Below, in pieces: positions 7,436-15,075 of a stretch of DNA of 47,431 nucleotides. The notes beneath the pieces are model-generated. The model was given only the letters and a program-made list of their open reading frames with translations, was not told the DNA's origin and ran no database searches. Location: the NCBI GenBank assembly GCA_051651625.1, contig JBOFSQ010000076.1, forward strand, positions 1 through 47,431, in the 5' to 3' direction. Both the position numbers and the translations under genes were made by a program. The stretch's first letter is position 1. Every line of letters starts with the position of its first letter. This stretch comes from JBOFSQ01 sp051651625. GTDB lineage: Bacteria; Planctomycetota; Planctomycetia; Pirellulales; Thermoguttaceae.

Positions 7436-8665
7436 ATGCAGTTTCTCCACAAGATTTTTGAGTGGCTTCATCCGCACTTCGACAAAGAAGCTGGCGGGAA
7501 GCTGTGGCGGCTTCACTCGTTTTACGAAGCGACCGAGACGTTCGTATTCGTCGAACGAGTGACGACGCGCGGCAGCGTACACTTGCGCGACGCCGTTGAC
7601 TACAAACGGATCATGATGGCGGTCGTCTACTCGCTCATCCCTTGTACGCTGATGGCGATGTACAACGTCGGTTATCAGGCGAACGTGGCGATGCGCGAAG
7701 TCGGATTGACGCAACTCAACGGTCTCTACGGGATGCTCTTCTCGCTCATCGGAAAAGTCATTCCGCTCGGATTCGATCCGAACAACATCGTCGATTGTTT
7801 CGTCCACGGCGCGATTTACTTCTTGCCGGTCTACATTACAACGATGGTAGTCGGCGGGATGTGGGAGATGGCGTTTGCGGCGATCCGCGGTCACGATGTT
7901 AACGAAGGATTTTTCGTGACGGGGCTTCTCTTTCCGCTCACGTTACCGCCGACGATTCCGCTGTGGCAAGTCGCGGTCGGGATTTCGTTTGGCGTTGTCA
8001 TCGGCAAGGAAGTTTTCGGCGGAACGGGCCGCAACTTCTTGAACCCCGCACTCGTCGGGCGTGCGTACCTCTTCTTCGCACACGCGGCGGGGATTTCGGG
8101 GAACAGCGTTTGGGTGGCGTGCGACGGATTCTCTCACGCGACGCCGCTAACGCAAGCGATGTCTGGCGGAACGTCTGCGATTTCCGCCAGTTTTTTTGAA
8201 GCGTTCATCGGACGCATCCCCGGCTCGATGGGCGAAACTTCAACGCTCGCGTGCATCGTTGGGCTTCTGATGCTGTGGTATTTTGGAGTCGCGTCGCTGC
8301 GAATTACGTTCTCGATGCTTTTGAGTGCTGCGGTGGTAGCGTGTCTCTTCAACTCGTTCGCTGGTGAAACGTCGCTGGCGATGCAAGTACCCGCGCACTG
8401 GCACCTCGTACTCGGCGGACTAGCGTTTGCGGCGGTCTTCATGGCGACCGATCCGGTAACGGCGTCGATGACGGGGCTAGGCAAGATAATTTACGGTGTG
8501 CTGGTCGGTACGATGGTGATGATCGTTCGCGTCATGAATCCGGCGTACCCGGAAGGTGCGATGCTGGCAATCCTCTTCGGAAACATGACCGCACCACTGA
8601 TCGACTGGTTCATCGTGCAAGCCAACATCCGACGCAGACGGGCGAGAGTGGAATCTACCTTGTAA
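7436..8665 (+). CDS. nqrB: Na+-translocating NADH:quinone reductase subunit B
   Basis: Membrane subunit of NQR, which oxidises NADH, reduces ubiquinone or menaquinone and exports Na+. The 409 residues equal the family length. There are about ten membrane segments (for example 60-80, 125-148, 178-192 and 240-400). The covalent FMN attachment threonine falls at T236 in DGFSHATPLTQ, the same residue number as in Vibrio cholerae NqrB. The N-terminal cytoplasmic stretch (1-55) is typical. The start ATG has no SD. It stands alone: nqrA, C, D and E are absent from the window, and nqrF lies about 13 kb downstream, whereas NQR genes usually form one nqrABCDEF operon. An RnfD identity is less likely given the length and the N-terminal extension. 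Confidence 0.95.
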   Translation: MQFLHKIFEWLHPHFDKEAGGKLWRLHSFYEATETFVFVERVTTRGSVHLRDAVDYKRIMMAVVYSLIPCTLMAMYNVGYQANVAMREVGLTQLNGLYGMLFSLIGKVIPLGFDPNNIVDCFVHGAIYFLPVYITTMVVGGMWEMAFAAIRGHDVNEGFFVTGLLFPLTLPPTIPLWQVAVGISFGVVIGKEVFGGTGRNFLNPALVGRAYLFFAHAAGISGNSVWVACDGFSHATPLTQAMSGGTSAISASFFEAFIGRIPGSMGETSTLACIVGLLMLWYFGVASLRITFSMLLSAAVVACLFNSFAGETSLAMQVPAHWHLVLGGLAFAAVFMATDPVTASMTGLGKIIYGVLVGTMVMIVRVMNPAYPEGAMLAILFGNMTAPLIDWFIVQANIRRRRARVESTL

Positions 8666-8670
8666 ACCCA

Positions 8671-8708
8671 ATAGGCCCTATAGGACATATATGTCCTATA
8701 GGGCTTAT
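8671..8708. repeat. Near-perfect palindrome, TCCTATAGGA type (family E)
   Basis: Positions 8675-8704 form a perfect 30-bp palindrome centred on CATATATG; extended to 38 bp it has one mismatch. It lies between nqrB and lgt, starting 5 bp after the nqrB stop. The same motif recurs at 11107, 13119 and 44846. Its role may be terminator, protein-binding site or mobile remnant; there is no T-run, so a simple intrinsic terminator is doubtful. Confidence 0.9.
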
Positions 8709-8737
8709 CGGACTCGCTCAAACTCACCCCCTCGCCC

Positions 8738-9805
8738 ATGCTCCAAACACTCTTCTCAATCCCAACAACGATTTTTGGCGTACCGATTTTCGGTGTGGGA
8801 GTTGTGTTGGCGGTGATCGTCTTGTGGACGGCGTTTGCGGTTTGGAGCCGCGTAGCGCGAGTCGGGTTCGACGGTGAAGCAACCAGCACGCTTATCTTCG
8901 GCGGAATTGCGTCGGCGTTTGTTGTCTTCGTCGTGCCGAATCTCGTTGGCGACGCCGGTTTTCCGGTTCGCGGTTACGGATTTTTTCTGCTGATTGCAAT
9001 TGTCACGTCGTTCGGGCTTCTGGTTTGCCGCCGCGAAAATGTCGGCCTCTCCGTTGACGATGTGATGGCGTTTGTTCTCTGGGGAGTTGTCGGCGGTATC
9101 GCTGGCGCACGCATTTTTTACATCGCACAGTATTGGCAAACGCTCCTCGTCGTCGCGCCGACAGGTTCGCTCGATTTCCCCGCGACAACGTGGAAGATGG
9201 TCAACCTCACTGAAGGCGGACTCGTCGTTTACGGCTCGCTCATCGGCGGTGCGGCGACAGTGATAACGATGACGCTGATGCGGCGGCTTCCAGTTTTGAA
9301 AGTGTGTGACTGGGTGATTCCGGCGGTTGCGTTCGGAATGGCGATTGGCAGGCTCGGTTGTTTGATGAACGGCTGTTGTTACGGTGAAGTCTGTTCGCCG
9401 GAATACGGGATCGTCTTTCCGGTCGGCAGTCCGGCGCACTACGAACAGGTCGCACGCGGACTCGTAGACGCAAACTCTGGACAAGTTTTGCCGGTCTACC
9501 CGACGCAGCTCTACAGCGCGGCGGGACTCGCCATACTCGGAGCGATTCTCCTCGCGCTCGACTTTGTTGTCAACTTCGCAGTCAACAAACAATTCGCAAA
9601 CCGTTACGCCGGAATCGTCCTCGCAGCGTTTCTGCTTCTCGAACCGCCGATGCGATTCGTTTTGGAAATTTTCCGTGCCGACGAGAAGTCGTTTTGGATT
9701 ACGCCGATGACAATTTCGCAAAACGTCGCGGTGATGATGTTCGCGGTTGGCGTTGTTCTGATGGCGTTTGTCGTTCGTCGCGGATCGCGTCGTTCACAAA
9801 CATAA
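8738..9805 (+). CDS. lgt: Prolipoprotein diacylglyceryl transferase
   Basis: Inner-membrane enzyme that moves diacylglycerol from phosphatidylglycerol to the lipobox cysteine of prolipoproteins. It is 355 residues long with about seven membrane helices. The Lgt signature GRLGCLMNGCCYGE is at about 203-216, preceded by the conserved GLVVYGSLIGG region. It is somewhat longer than E. coli Lgt, through the loop after the signature and the N-terminal helix. The ATG at 8738 follows the palindrome and has no SD. The adaptor lipoprotein at 45-46 kb is one plausible substrate. The stop codon directly abuts a dRS3-like hairpin repeat. Confidence 0.95.
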   Translation: MLQTLFSIPTTIFGVPIFGVGVVLAVIVLWTAFAVWSRVARVGFDGEATSTLIFGGIASAFVVFVVPNLVGDAGFPVRGYGFFLLIAIVTSFGLLVCRRENVGLSVDDVMAFVLWGVVGGIAGARIFYIAQYWQTLLVVAPTGSLDFPATTWKMVNLTEGGLVVYGSLIGGAATVITMTLMRRLPVLKVCDWVIPAVAFGMAIGRLGCLMNGCCYGEVCSPEYGIVFPVGSPAHYEQVARGLVDANSGQVLPVYPTQLYSAAGLAILGAILLALDFVVNFAVNKQFANRYAGIVLAAFLLLEPPMRFVLEIFRADEKSFWITPMTISQNVAVMMFAVGVVLMAFVVRRGSRRSQT

Positions 9806-9840
9806 CGTCATTCCCACGCATGCGGGGAATCCATCCTGAT
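9806..9840. repeat. dRS3-like hairpin repeat (family D)
   Basis: CGTCATTCCCACGCATGCGGGGAATCCATCC, a hairpin with ATTCCC/GGGAAT arms, begins on the base after the lgt stop. Relatives are at 20824, 21872 and, inverted, 23361. Possible terminator of lgt. Confidence 0.75.
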
Positions 9841-9845
9841 TCACT

Positions 9846-10030
9846 CGCTTACGCTTCGTGTTCTTGTTTGTTTTGCCGACCGCAACGGAGTTGCCGGGAG
9901 GCTATCGGATGCAACGTCACGTTGCCTCGCTTACGCTTCGTGTTCTTGTTTGTTTTGCCGACCGCAACGGAGTTGCCGGGAGGCTATCGGATGCAACGTC
10001 ACGTTGCCTTGCTTACGCTTCCCGCTACGA
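9846..10030 (+). repeat. Tandem 82-bp repeat containing the family A core
   Basis: Two consecutive identical or nearly identical 82-bp units (9846-9927 and 9928-10009) and the start of a third (10010-10030). Each opens with CGCTTACGCTTCGTGTTCTTG and continues with a CCGCAACGGAGTTGCCGGG block. The unit stays open in a forward frame, so the permease could be mis-started inside it. Confidence 0.9.
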
Positions 10031-10037
10031 TTTGATT

Positions 10038-11057
10038 ATGTCTGTTGCATTTATCTGTTTTACTGCGGTGATGGCGTGTGTGGCGATGATTGCTATAGGC
10101 GTGTTGCTGCGACGCATCGGTCATATCCCGCCCGAAACAGATGCCGTAGTGTTGCGGCTGTGCATCAACGTTTTGATGCCGAGTCTGATTCTCGACAACA
10201 TTCTCTACACACACGCCTTCGACAATCCACAAAACCTCTATCTGCCACCGCTCGTTTCGTTTGCGATGGTATTGATCGGGATGGGGCTGGCGTATGTGGT
10301 GGTGCGAAGTCTGCCGCCAATCCTGACTGGAATCAACACGCCCGACGCGGCGCGAACGTTCGCTGTTGCCATCGGCATTTTCAACTACGGTTTCGTCCCC
10401 GTACCGATAGTGCAAACGATGTTCACCGATGGTGTGGAGCGGTCGTCGATGCTGGCGGTTCTCTTCGTACAAAACCTCGGTGTCGAACTTTCGATCTGGA
10501 CGGTCGGTATTGTTCTGCTGGCTGGTGGCTGGCAGCGCGGGGCGTGGCGGAAGGTGATCAACGGGCCGACGCTGGCGATTGTCGTTGGCGTTGTGCTCAA
10601 CTTGATTTACCGCCGCGGACTTCTCCCACCGCTCGTGACCGAGACGATCCTGCCGAACCTTGAGTTTGTACGAATGACGATTCACTACTTGGCGGGTGCG
10701 TCGATTCCGATTTCGGTGGTGCTGGTTGGTACGACGATGGCTGACATGTTCAACGGCCCGCGTCTGCGGCGCGAGTGGCGGCGTGTGACGCGGGTTGCGT
10801 TTTGGTCGATAGTTTTGCGAATGATTGTCTTGCCGCCGCTCTTTTTGCTTGTTGCGGTGTACTTGCCGTGTTCGGTGGAGATGAAGCGAGTGCTGGTGAT
10901 TCACGCGGCGATGGCGTCGGCTATATTCACAACGGTTCTTGCGCGGTATACTGGGAACAGTCCCGAAATCGCGTTTGACACCGTTACCAGCAACACTCTT
11001 GCATCGGTTGTCACAGCACCGTTCTGGATCGCCATCGGAATGGCGTGGATCGCGTAA
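10038..11057 (+). CDS. AEC-family (auxin efflux carrier-type) permease
   Basis: Predicted inner-membrane secondary transporter of 339 residues and about ten helices in the two five-helix halves of the AEC family. Conserved points are the first helix (AMIAIGVLLRRIG), LCINVLMPSLILDNI, NYGFVPVPIVQ and the late LAGASIPISVVLVGTTM segment. Family members move organic acids or amino acids; the substrate here is unknown. I start at the ATG at 10038 (MSVAFICF), because the 60 extra codons upstream are repeat DNA. No SD is visible. It is bracketed by repeats and probably transcribed alone. Confidence 0.88.
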   Translation: MSVAFICFTAVMACVAMIAIGVLLRRIGHIPPETDAVVLRLCINVLMPSLILDNILYTHAFDNPQNLYLPPLVSFAMVLIGMGLAYVVVRSLPPILTGINTPDAARTFAVAIGIFNYGFVPVPIVQTMFTDGVERSSMLAVLFVQNLGVELSIWTVGIVLLAGGWQRGAWRKVINGPTLAIVVGVVLNLIYRRGLLPPLVTETILPNLEFVRMTIHYLAGASIPISVVLVGTTMADMFNGPRLRREWRRVTRVAFWSIVLRMIVLPPLFLLVAVYLPCSVEMKRVLVIHAAMASAIFTTVLARYTGNSPEIAFDTVTSNTLASVVTAPFWIAIGMAWIA

Positions 11058-11061
11058 TCAG

Positions 11062-11098
11062 AGCACGCGAATCAGAGCACGAAGCGTAAGCGAGTGAA
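11062..11098 (-). repeat. Single family A repeat
   Basis: GAATCAGAGCACGAAGCG followed by TAAGCGAGTG, directly after the permease stop. In the frame of the preceding gene it follows rather than supplies the stop codon. Confidence 0.85.
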
Positions 11099-11106
11099 AG
11101 TCCTTG

Positions 11107-11143
11107 GCCTATAGGACATATAGGGCCTATATGTCCTATAGGC
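11107..11143. repeat. Perfect palindrome, TCCTATAGGA type (family E)
   Basis: Arms 11107-11124 (GCCTATAGGACATATAGG) and 11126-11143 are exact complements around a single G. It lies 39 bp before the phosphatase gene. Confidence 0.9.
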
Positions 11144-11181
11144 ATGAGAAACTTAAACACCACCCCAAAAAGTGATCTCCA

Positions 11182-13104
11182 ATGTCGATTCGCAGAAAAC
11201 TGAACGTGTTCATCGGTCTACCGATCTTGCTGGTCTATCTTGTGATGATGGGTTGGACGTTTCTGAACAACCGCGACGAGGCGATCCGTTCCAAGAGCGA
11301 GGCGGTGAGTAACGCTGTTGGCGGTTACGCAGCGTTTCTCGACCGGCAGTTCACCGGCGTTGCGCAGACGCTCGAAGCGGTGCGGTATCTGCTTGAGGTT
11401 GAACCTGTCTTGGATAAAGAGGTCATCGAAGACTGTCTGCGGGCCAATCTCACAATCTATCCTGAAGTGATCGGTTCGTGTGCCGCGTTTGAACCTTACG
11501 CCGTCTATCCAGACGTTGAGCAGTTCGCACCGTTTTTCTATCGTGACACCACCACCGGCAAACTTGTCTCGCGTCCACTCGATGGCGAATACGGTTACGC
11601 ATACTGGGACTGGTATCGCGTCGTCAAAGAATCGCGGCGTGCGGGCTGGACTGATCCTTACGTTGACGCTGGCGGAAGTGAACAAATCGTATGCACTTAT
11701 TCGTCGCCGATATTTCGCAACGACGAGTTCATCGGTGTCGTTACGATAGATGTCTCGGTCGATCTGATTCGGCGTTGTCTCGAAGAGGAGCAAGAGCGTT
11801 CGCCGTTTAACTTCAAGAGTCAGGGGATCGAGTTTTTTATGATGAGTGCGAACGGGCGACTGATGTCGGTGGCCGACGCCGAGATGACGAAAGAGACGTT
11901 CACCGACTACGCGACGCAGCAAAACGCGCCGCAACTTCTCCACATCGCCCAGCAAATCGCGGCGGGAAAATACGGCACGTTCGTCGCCGATGGGAACGAC
12001 AAAAACGAGACGCACTGGTTTTTCGCGGCCCATCTGCCGCACACCGATTGGTCACTCGTTGGGTACGTCCCCGAACGTGCGATGCTAAAGTCGGTCTACG
12101 ACGAGTTGTGGTTTGACGTTGTTGTGCTCGTTGTTGGAATGGTGATTATCGTCGTGTTTACGTTTGTCGTTTCGGTGCAGATAACACGTCCGCTGGAGTC
12201 GCTGGCGGCGTTTGCGCGAAAGTTGGCGGCGTCGGGCGATTTGTCGCTGCGTGTTGGGAAGGTCAATACGCGCGACGAGATCGCCGAACTCGCCACTACG
12301 CTCGATGCAACTATCGAGTCGCTGGAGACGAGTGTTGAGACGCAGATTCGTGAAGAGGCGGCGTCGCGTGCGATAGAGCGGGAGCTTGTCTTCGCGCGTA
12401 AGATTCAGGTCTCGCTGTTGCCGAACCATTTCCCGCCGTTCCCTGATCGAACGGAGTTCGAGTTGCACGCCGTCAACGAACCGGCGCGATTAATGGCGGG
12501 TGACTTTTACGACTACTTTTTTCTCGACGACAAAACGCTCGCACTTGTCATCGCGGACGTTTCGGGGAAAGGGCCAGCGGCGGCGATGTTTATGGCGGTC
12601 TCGCGGACGATGTTGCGAAGTGCCGCGCGTGCCGGACGTTCGCCCGAACGAATCGTCACCGAACTCAATAACGACCTTTGCGTTGACAACGACAGCAACA
12701 TGTTTGTCACGCTTTTCTACGCACACTACGACGTGACAACTGGCAAGATGCGATACGTTAACGCTGGTCACAATCCGCCGTACATTTTGCGTCCAGACAG
12801 GAGTTGCGAACCGCTCCCATCGACGGGGATTTTCGTCGCGGCGATGGAGGATTCGCAGTATACGTCGGCGGAGGTGCAGCTTTCACCGAACGACATGCTT
12901 GTCGCGTTCACCGACGGCGTTACCGAGGCGCACCGCGACGACGACCTCACTCTCTACGGCGAAACGCGACTCGAAGAGTTGATCAAAAATCACGTTGGCG
13001 CAACGCCTGCCGAGATGTGTCGCGTAATCGTAGACGACGTTGCCGAGTACAGCGTAAACGCCCGCCACGACGACGTGACACTGCTGGTGCTGCGGAGAAA
13101 GTGA
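11182..13104 (+). CDS. Membrane Cache-HAMP-SpoIIE (PP2C-type) serine phosphatase
   Basis: Predicted sensor phosphatase of 640 residues. Order: helix at about 8-30; extracytoplasmic dCache-like sensor at about 35-300 (WDWYRVVKESRRAGWTDPYVD and YSSPIF are typical Cache strands); helix at about 308-332; HAMP at about 333-385; short coiled coil; SpoIIE/RsbU-type PP2C domain at about 425-640. Metal-binding acidic residues are visible in GDFYDYFFLD, IADVSGKGPAAA, FTDGVTEA and RHDDVTLLV. Such enzymes dephosphorylate anti-anti-sigma factors in partner-switching pathways. No STAS or anti-sigma gene is nearby, so the target is unknown. It starts at the ATG at 11182; no SD. Confidence 0.9.
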   Translation: MSIRRKLNVFIGLPILLVYLVMMGWTFLNNRDEAIRSKSEAVSNAVGGYAAFLDRQFTGVAQTLEAVRYLLEVEPVLDKEVIEDCLRANLTIYPEVIGSCAAFEPYAVYPDVEQFAPFFYRDTTTGKLVSRPLDGEYGYAYWDWYRVVKESRRAGWTDPYVDAGGSEQIVCTYSSPIFRNDEFIGVVTIDVSVDLIRRCLEEEQERSPFNFKSQGIEFFMMSANGRLMSVADAEMTKETFTDYATQQNAPQLLHIAQQIAAGKYGTFVADGNDKNETHWFFAAHLPHTDWSLVGYVPERAMLKSVYDELWFDVVVLVVGMVIIVVFTFVVSVQITRPLESLAAFARKLAASGDLSLRVGKVNTRDEIAELATTLDATIESLETSVETQIREEAASRAIERELVFARKIQVSLLPNHFPPFPDRTEFELHAVNEPARLMAGDFYDYFFLDDKTLALVIADVSGKGPAAAMFMAVSRTMLRSAARAGRSPERIVTELNNDLCVDNDSNMFVTLFYAHYDVTTGKMRYVNAGHNPPYILRPDRSCEPLPSTGIFVAAMEDSQYTSAEVQLSPNDMLVAFTDGVTEAHRDDDLTLYGETRLEELIKNHVGATPAEMCRVIVDDVAEYSVNARHDDVTLLVLRRK

Positions 13105-13118
13105 GATGTAACACGCCT

Positions 13119-13181
13119 TCAATAGGACGTATAAGACCGATATGACCTATACGTCCCATTGGTCTTATTTGTCCTATGGAA
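13119..13181. repeat. Diverged family E palindrome
   Basis: Outer arms CAATAGGACGTATAAGACC (13119-13137) and a near-complement (13163-13181) enclose a smaller GATATGACCTATACGTCCCATT segment. It is less regular than the copies at 8671 and 11107 and lies directly after the phosphatase gene. Confidence 0.7.
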
Positions 13182-13254
13182 CACGGCAAACTCTACTCGC
13201 CCCGCCCCTCGCACACCGCATCATTTCGTATAAAATGCCTACTTGCGTTTTGGG

Positions 13255-13452
13255 AAGCGTTCACGGAATTTGGTCACGCTGTCGCTTATGTGTTATGATT
13301 CAGGGCACTCGCTTACGCTTCGTGTTCTTAATGCGTTACGTTAATAAGAACACGAAGCGTAAGCGAGTGCCCGAATTGGAGCAGACGTAGCGTACACGAA
13401 TAGGCGTCAGGATGGAGATGACTGACACGCGAATCAACCGTGAACGGTTATG
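13255..13452. repeat. Repeat cassette bounded by inverted GTTCACGG motifs (family H), with a family A inverted pair
   Basis: Left end AAGCGTTCACGGAATTTGG (13255-13273) and right end AATCAACCGTGAACGGTTATG (13432-13452) are inverted relatives. Between them lies a family A inverted pair (13303-13372) with perfect 28-nt arms around ATGCGTTACGTTAA-type spacer DNA. The whole gap 13105-13500 has no gene: it holds the palindrome at 13119, this cassette, and the leader of apgM. Confidence 0.75.
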
Positions 13453-13500
13453 CGTTTTGTAACTTCACACGTTAAACAAACACGAAAGGAAAGACTGGCA

Positions 13501-14706
13501 ATGCACATTCACAAACTGATTACGGAGCTGGCGGAAAAGTCGTCGAACAAAATCGTGATGCTCGTCGCCGACGGGATCGGCGGTTTGCCGCTCAAGCCGG
13601 GAGGACCGACCGAACTCGAAACCGCGAAAACACCAAACCTCGATGCACTCGCCAAGGTCGGCGTTTCGGGTCTATCGACGCCGATTCGTCCCGGTATCAC
13701 GCCGGGTAGCGGCCCCGGACACCTCGGACTATTCGGGTACGATCCGCTTGAATACGTCATCGGTCGCGGCGTTCTCGAAGCGGCGGGGATCGGATTCGTT
13801 CTCACCGACAAAGACGTTGCGATTCGCTGCAACTTCTGCACCGTCGATGCAAACGGAAACATCACCGACCGCCGCGCAGGACGGATTCCGTCAGACGAAT
13901 CAGCGAAGGTCGTTGACATTTTGAAACAAATCAAGATTGCTGGTGTTGAGGTTTTCGTTGAACCCGTTCAGGAACACAGATTTTGCGTCGTCTTTCGCGG
14001 CGAAGGACTCGGCGGGAACGTTGCCGACACCGACCCGCAAAAGACTGGCGTTCCGCCGCTCGCGCCGAAACCGCTCGACGACGCCTCCAAAAAGACCGCA
14101 CAAATCGCCGCCGACTTTTTCGCGCAAGCCAGCAAACTGATTGCGGCGCAGCCGAAAGCGAACTCGCTGACGATGCGCGGCTTCGCCAAAAAACCGGCAC
14201 TGCCGAGTTACGAACAACTTTACAAACTCAAGGCGGCGTGCATCGCGGTCTACCCGATGTACAAAGGTCTTGCGAGTCTCGTCGGGATGGAACTTGTCGG
14301 CCACGCCCACACTCTCGCCGAGGAGATCGACGTTTTGGAAAAGGCGTGGGACGACTACGATTTCTTCTTCGTTCACTTCAAGTACACCGACAGTCGCGGC
14401 GAAGACGGCGACTTCAATGCGAAGGTGAAAATGGTTGAGGAGTTTGATTCGATTATTCCTCGCGTGCAAAAACTAAATCCGGCGTGCCTCGTCGTGACGG
14501 GCGACCACAGTACACCCGCGAAGATGTCGGGACACAGTTTTCATCCGGTTCCGACGATGATCGTCTCCGACCTCGCCCGCACCGACGCCTGTACGGCTTA
14601 CGGCGAGACGCAAGCAATTACCGGCGGACTCGGCCACTTCCAAGCCCTCGACATCATGCCACTCGCAATGGCCCACGCCGCGCGACTCGGAAAGTTCGGG
14701 GCGTGA
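13501..14706 (+). CDS. apgM: 2,3-bisphosphoglycerate-independent phosphoglycerate mutase, archaeal (ApgM) type
   Basis: Interconverts 3- and 2-phosphoglycerate in glycolysis and gluconeogenesis; cytoplasmic metalloenzyme of the alkaline-phosphatase superfamily. The 401 residues match the ApgM class rather than the roughly 510-residue GpmI class. Visible metal and active-site segments are VADGIGGLP (about 20-28), the ITPGSGPGHLGLFGYDP block with the nucleophile Ser/Thr region, HFKYTDSRGEDGD, and VVTGDHSTP and SGHSFHPVP near the C-terminus. The ATG at 13501 is preceded by AAAGGAAAG at about 10 nt; a longer frame to 13450 runs into repeat DNA. With pckA it supplies two steps of gluconeogenesis in this window. 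Confidence 0.94.
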   Translation: MHIHKLITELAEKSSNKIVMLVADGIGGLPLKPGGPTELETAKTPNLDALAKVGVSGLSTPIRPGITPGSGPGHLGLFGYDPLEYVIGRGVLEAAGIGFVLTDKDVAIRCNFCTVDANGNITDRRAGRIPSDESAKVVDILKQIKIAGVEVFVEPVQEHRFCVVFRGEGLGGNVADTDPQKTGVPPLAPKPLDDASKKTAQIAADFFAQASKLIAAQPKANSLTMRGFAKKPALPSYEQLYKLKAACIAVYPMYKGLASLVGMELVGHAHTLAEEIDVLEKAWDDYDFFFVHFKYTDSRGEDGDFNAKVKMVEEFDSIIPRVQKLNPACLVVTGDHSTPAKMSGHSFHPVPTMIVSDLARTDACTAYGETQAITGGLGHFQALDIMPLAMAHAARLGKFGA

Positions 14707-14717
14707 AGAAGAGGGGT

Positions 14718-15044
14718 TAGGGTTCACTGTTTGTTTTGCTGTTTGTTGTGAACGCGGCGTGTTTTTGCCCCAACGGGGCAGCAATTTCAATAACCGTATG
14801 CAAGCGGTACTCCGCGCAGCTTACGGTAGCGACACCACAAAAATCGAGCGTCTGTAGGACGCCACCGACCGCACGGTGGACTCAAATGTTTGGTAGCGTC
14901 CTACAGACGCACAGAGTTTTCGTTCGTGTCACCGGCGGTTACGTTTGCCGCTATCGCGGCTGCACTTACCGCCGGTTATTGAGATACTGCCCCGTCGGGG
15001 CAAATACGGCAACGTCAACATGGCAAAATCCGTGAACGTATACG
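14718..15044. repeat. Nested palindromic cassette in the 14707-15075 gap (families C and H)
   Basis: This gene-free gap holds concentric inverted repeats. Outermost is a weak GTTCACTGTTTG (14721-14732) against TCCGTGAACG (15029-15038). Then GCCCCAACGGGGC (14767-14779) faces GCCCCGTCGGGGC (14989-15001), then CAATAACCG faces CGGTTATTG. Innermost, GCGTCTGTAGGACGC (14848-14862) faces its exact complement (14896-14910) with a small CCACCG/CGGTGG hairpin inside. No coding frame of note. Confidence 0.8.
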
Positions 15045-15075
15045 ATACCGACACCTTTTTTCGTGTACCGCAGGG

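Noticed and set aside
7436..8665. RnfD of an Rnf complex instead of NqrB
   Set aside because: The 409-residue length, the N-terminal cytoplasmic stretch and the FMN threonine at position 236 fit NqrB; the partner at 22-23 kb is NqrF, which Rnf complexes do not have.
9858..10037. Longer N-terminus for the AEC-type permease
   Set aside because: The upstream frame runs through the 82-bp tandem repeat; the first membrane helix begins at the ATG at 10038.
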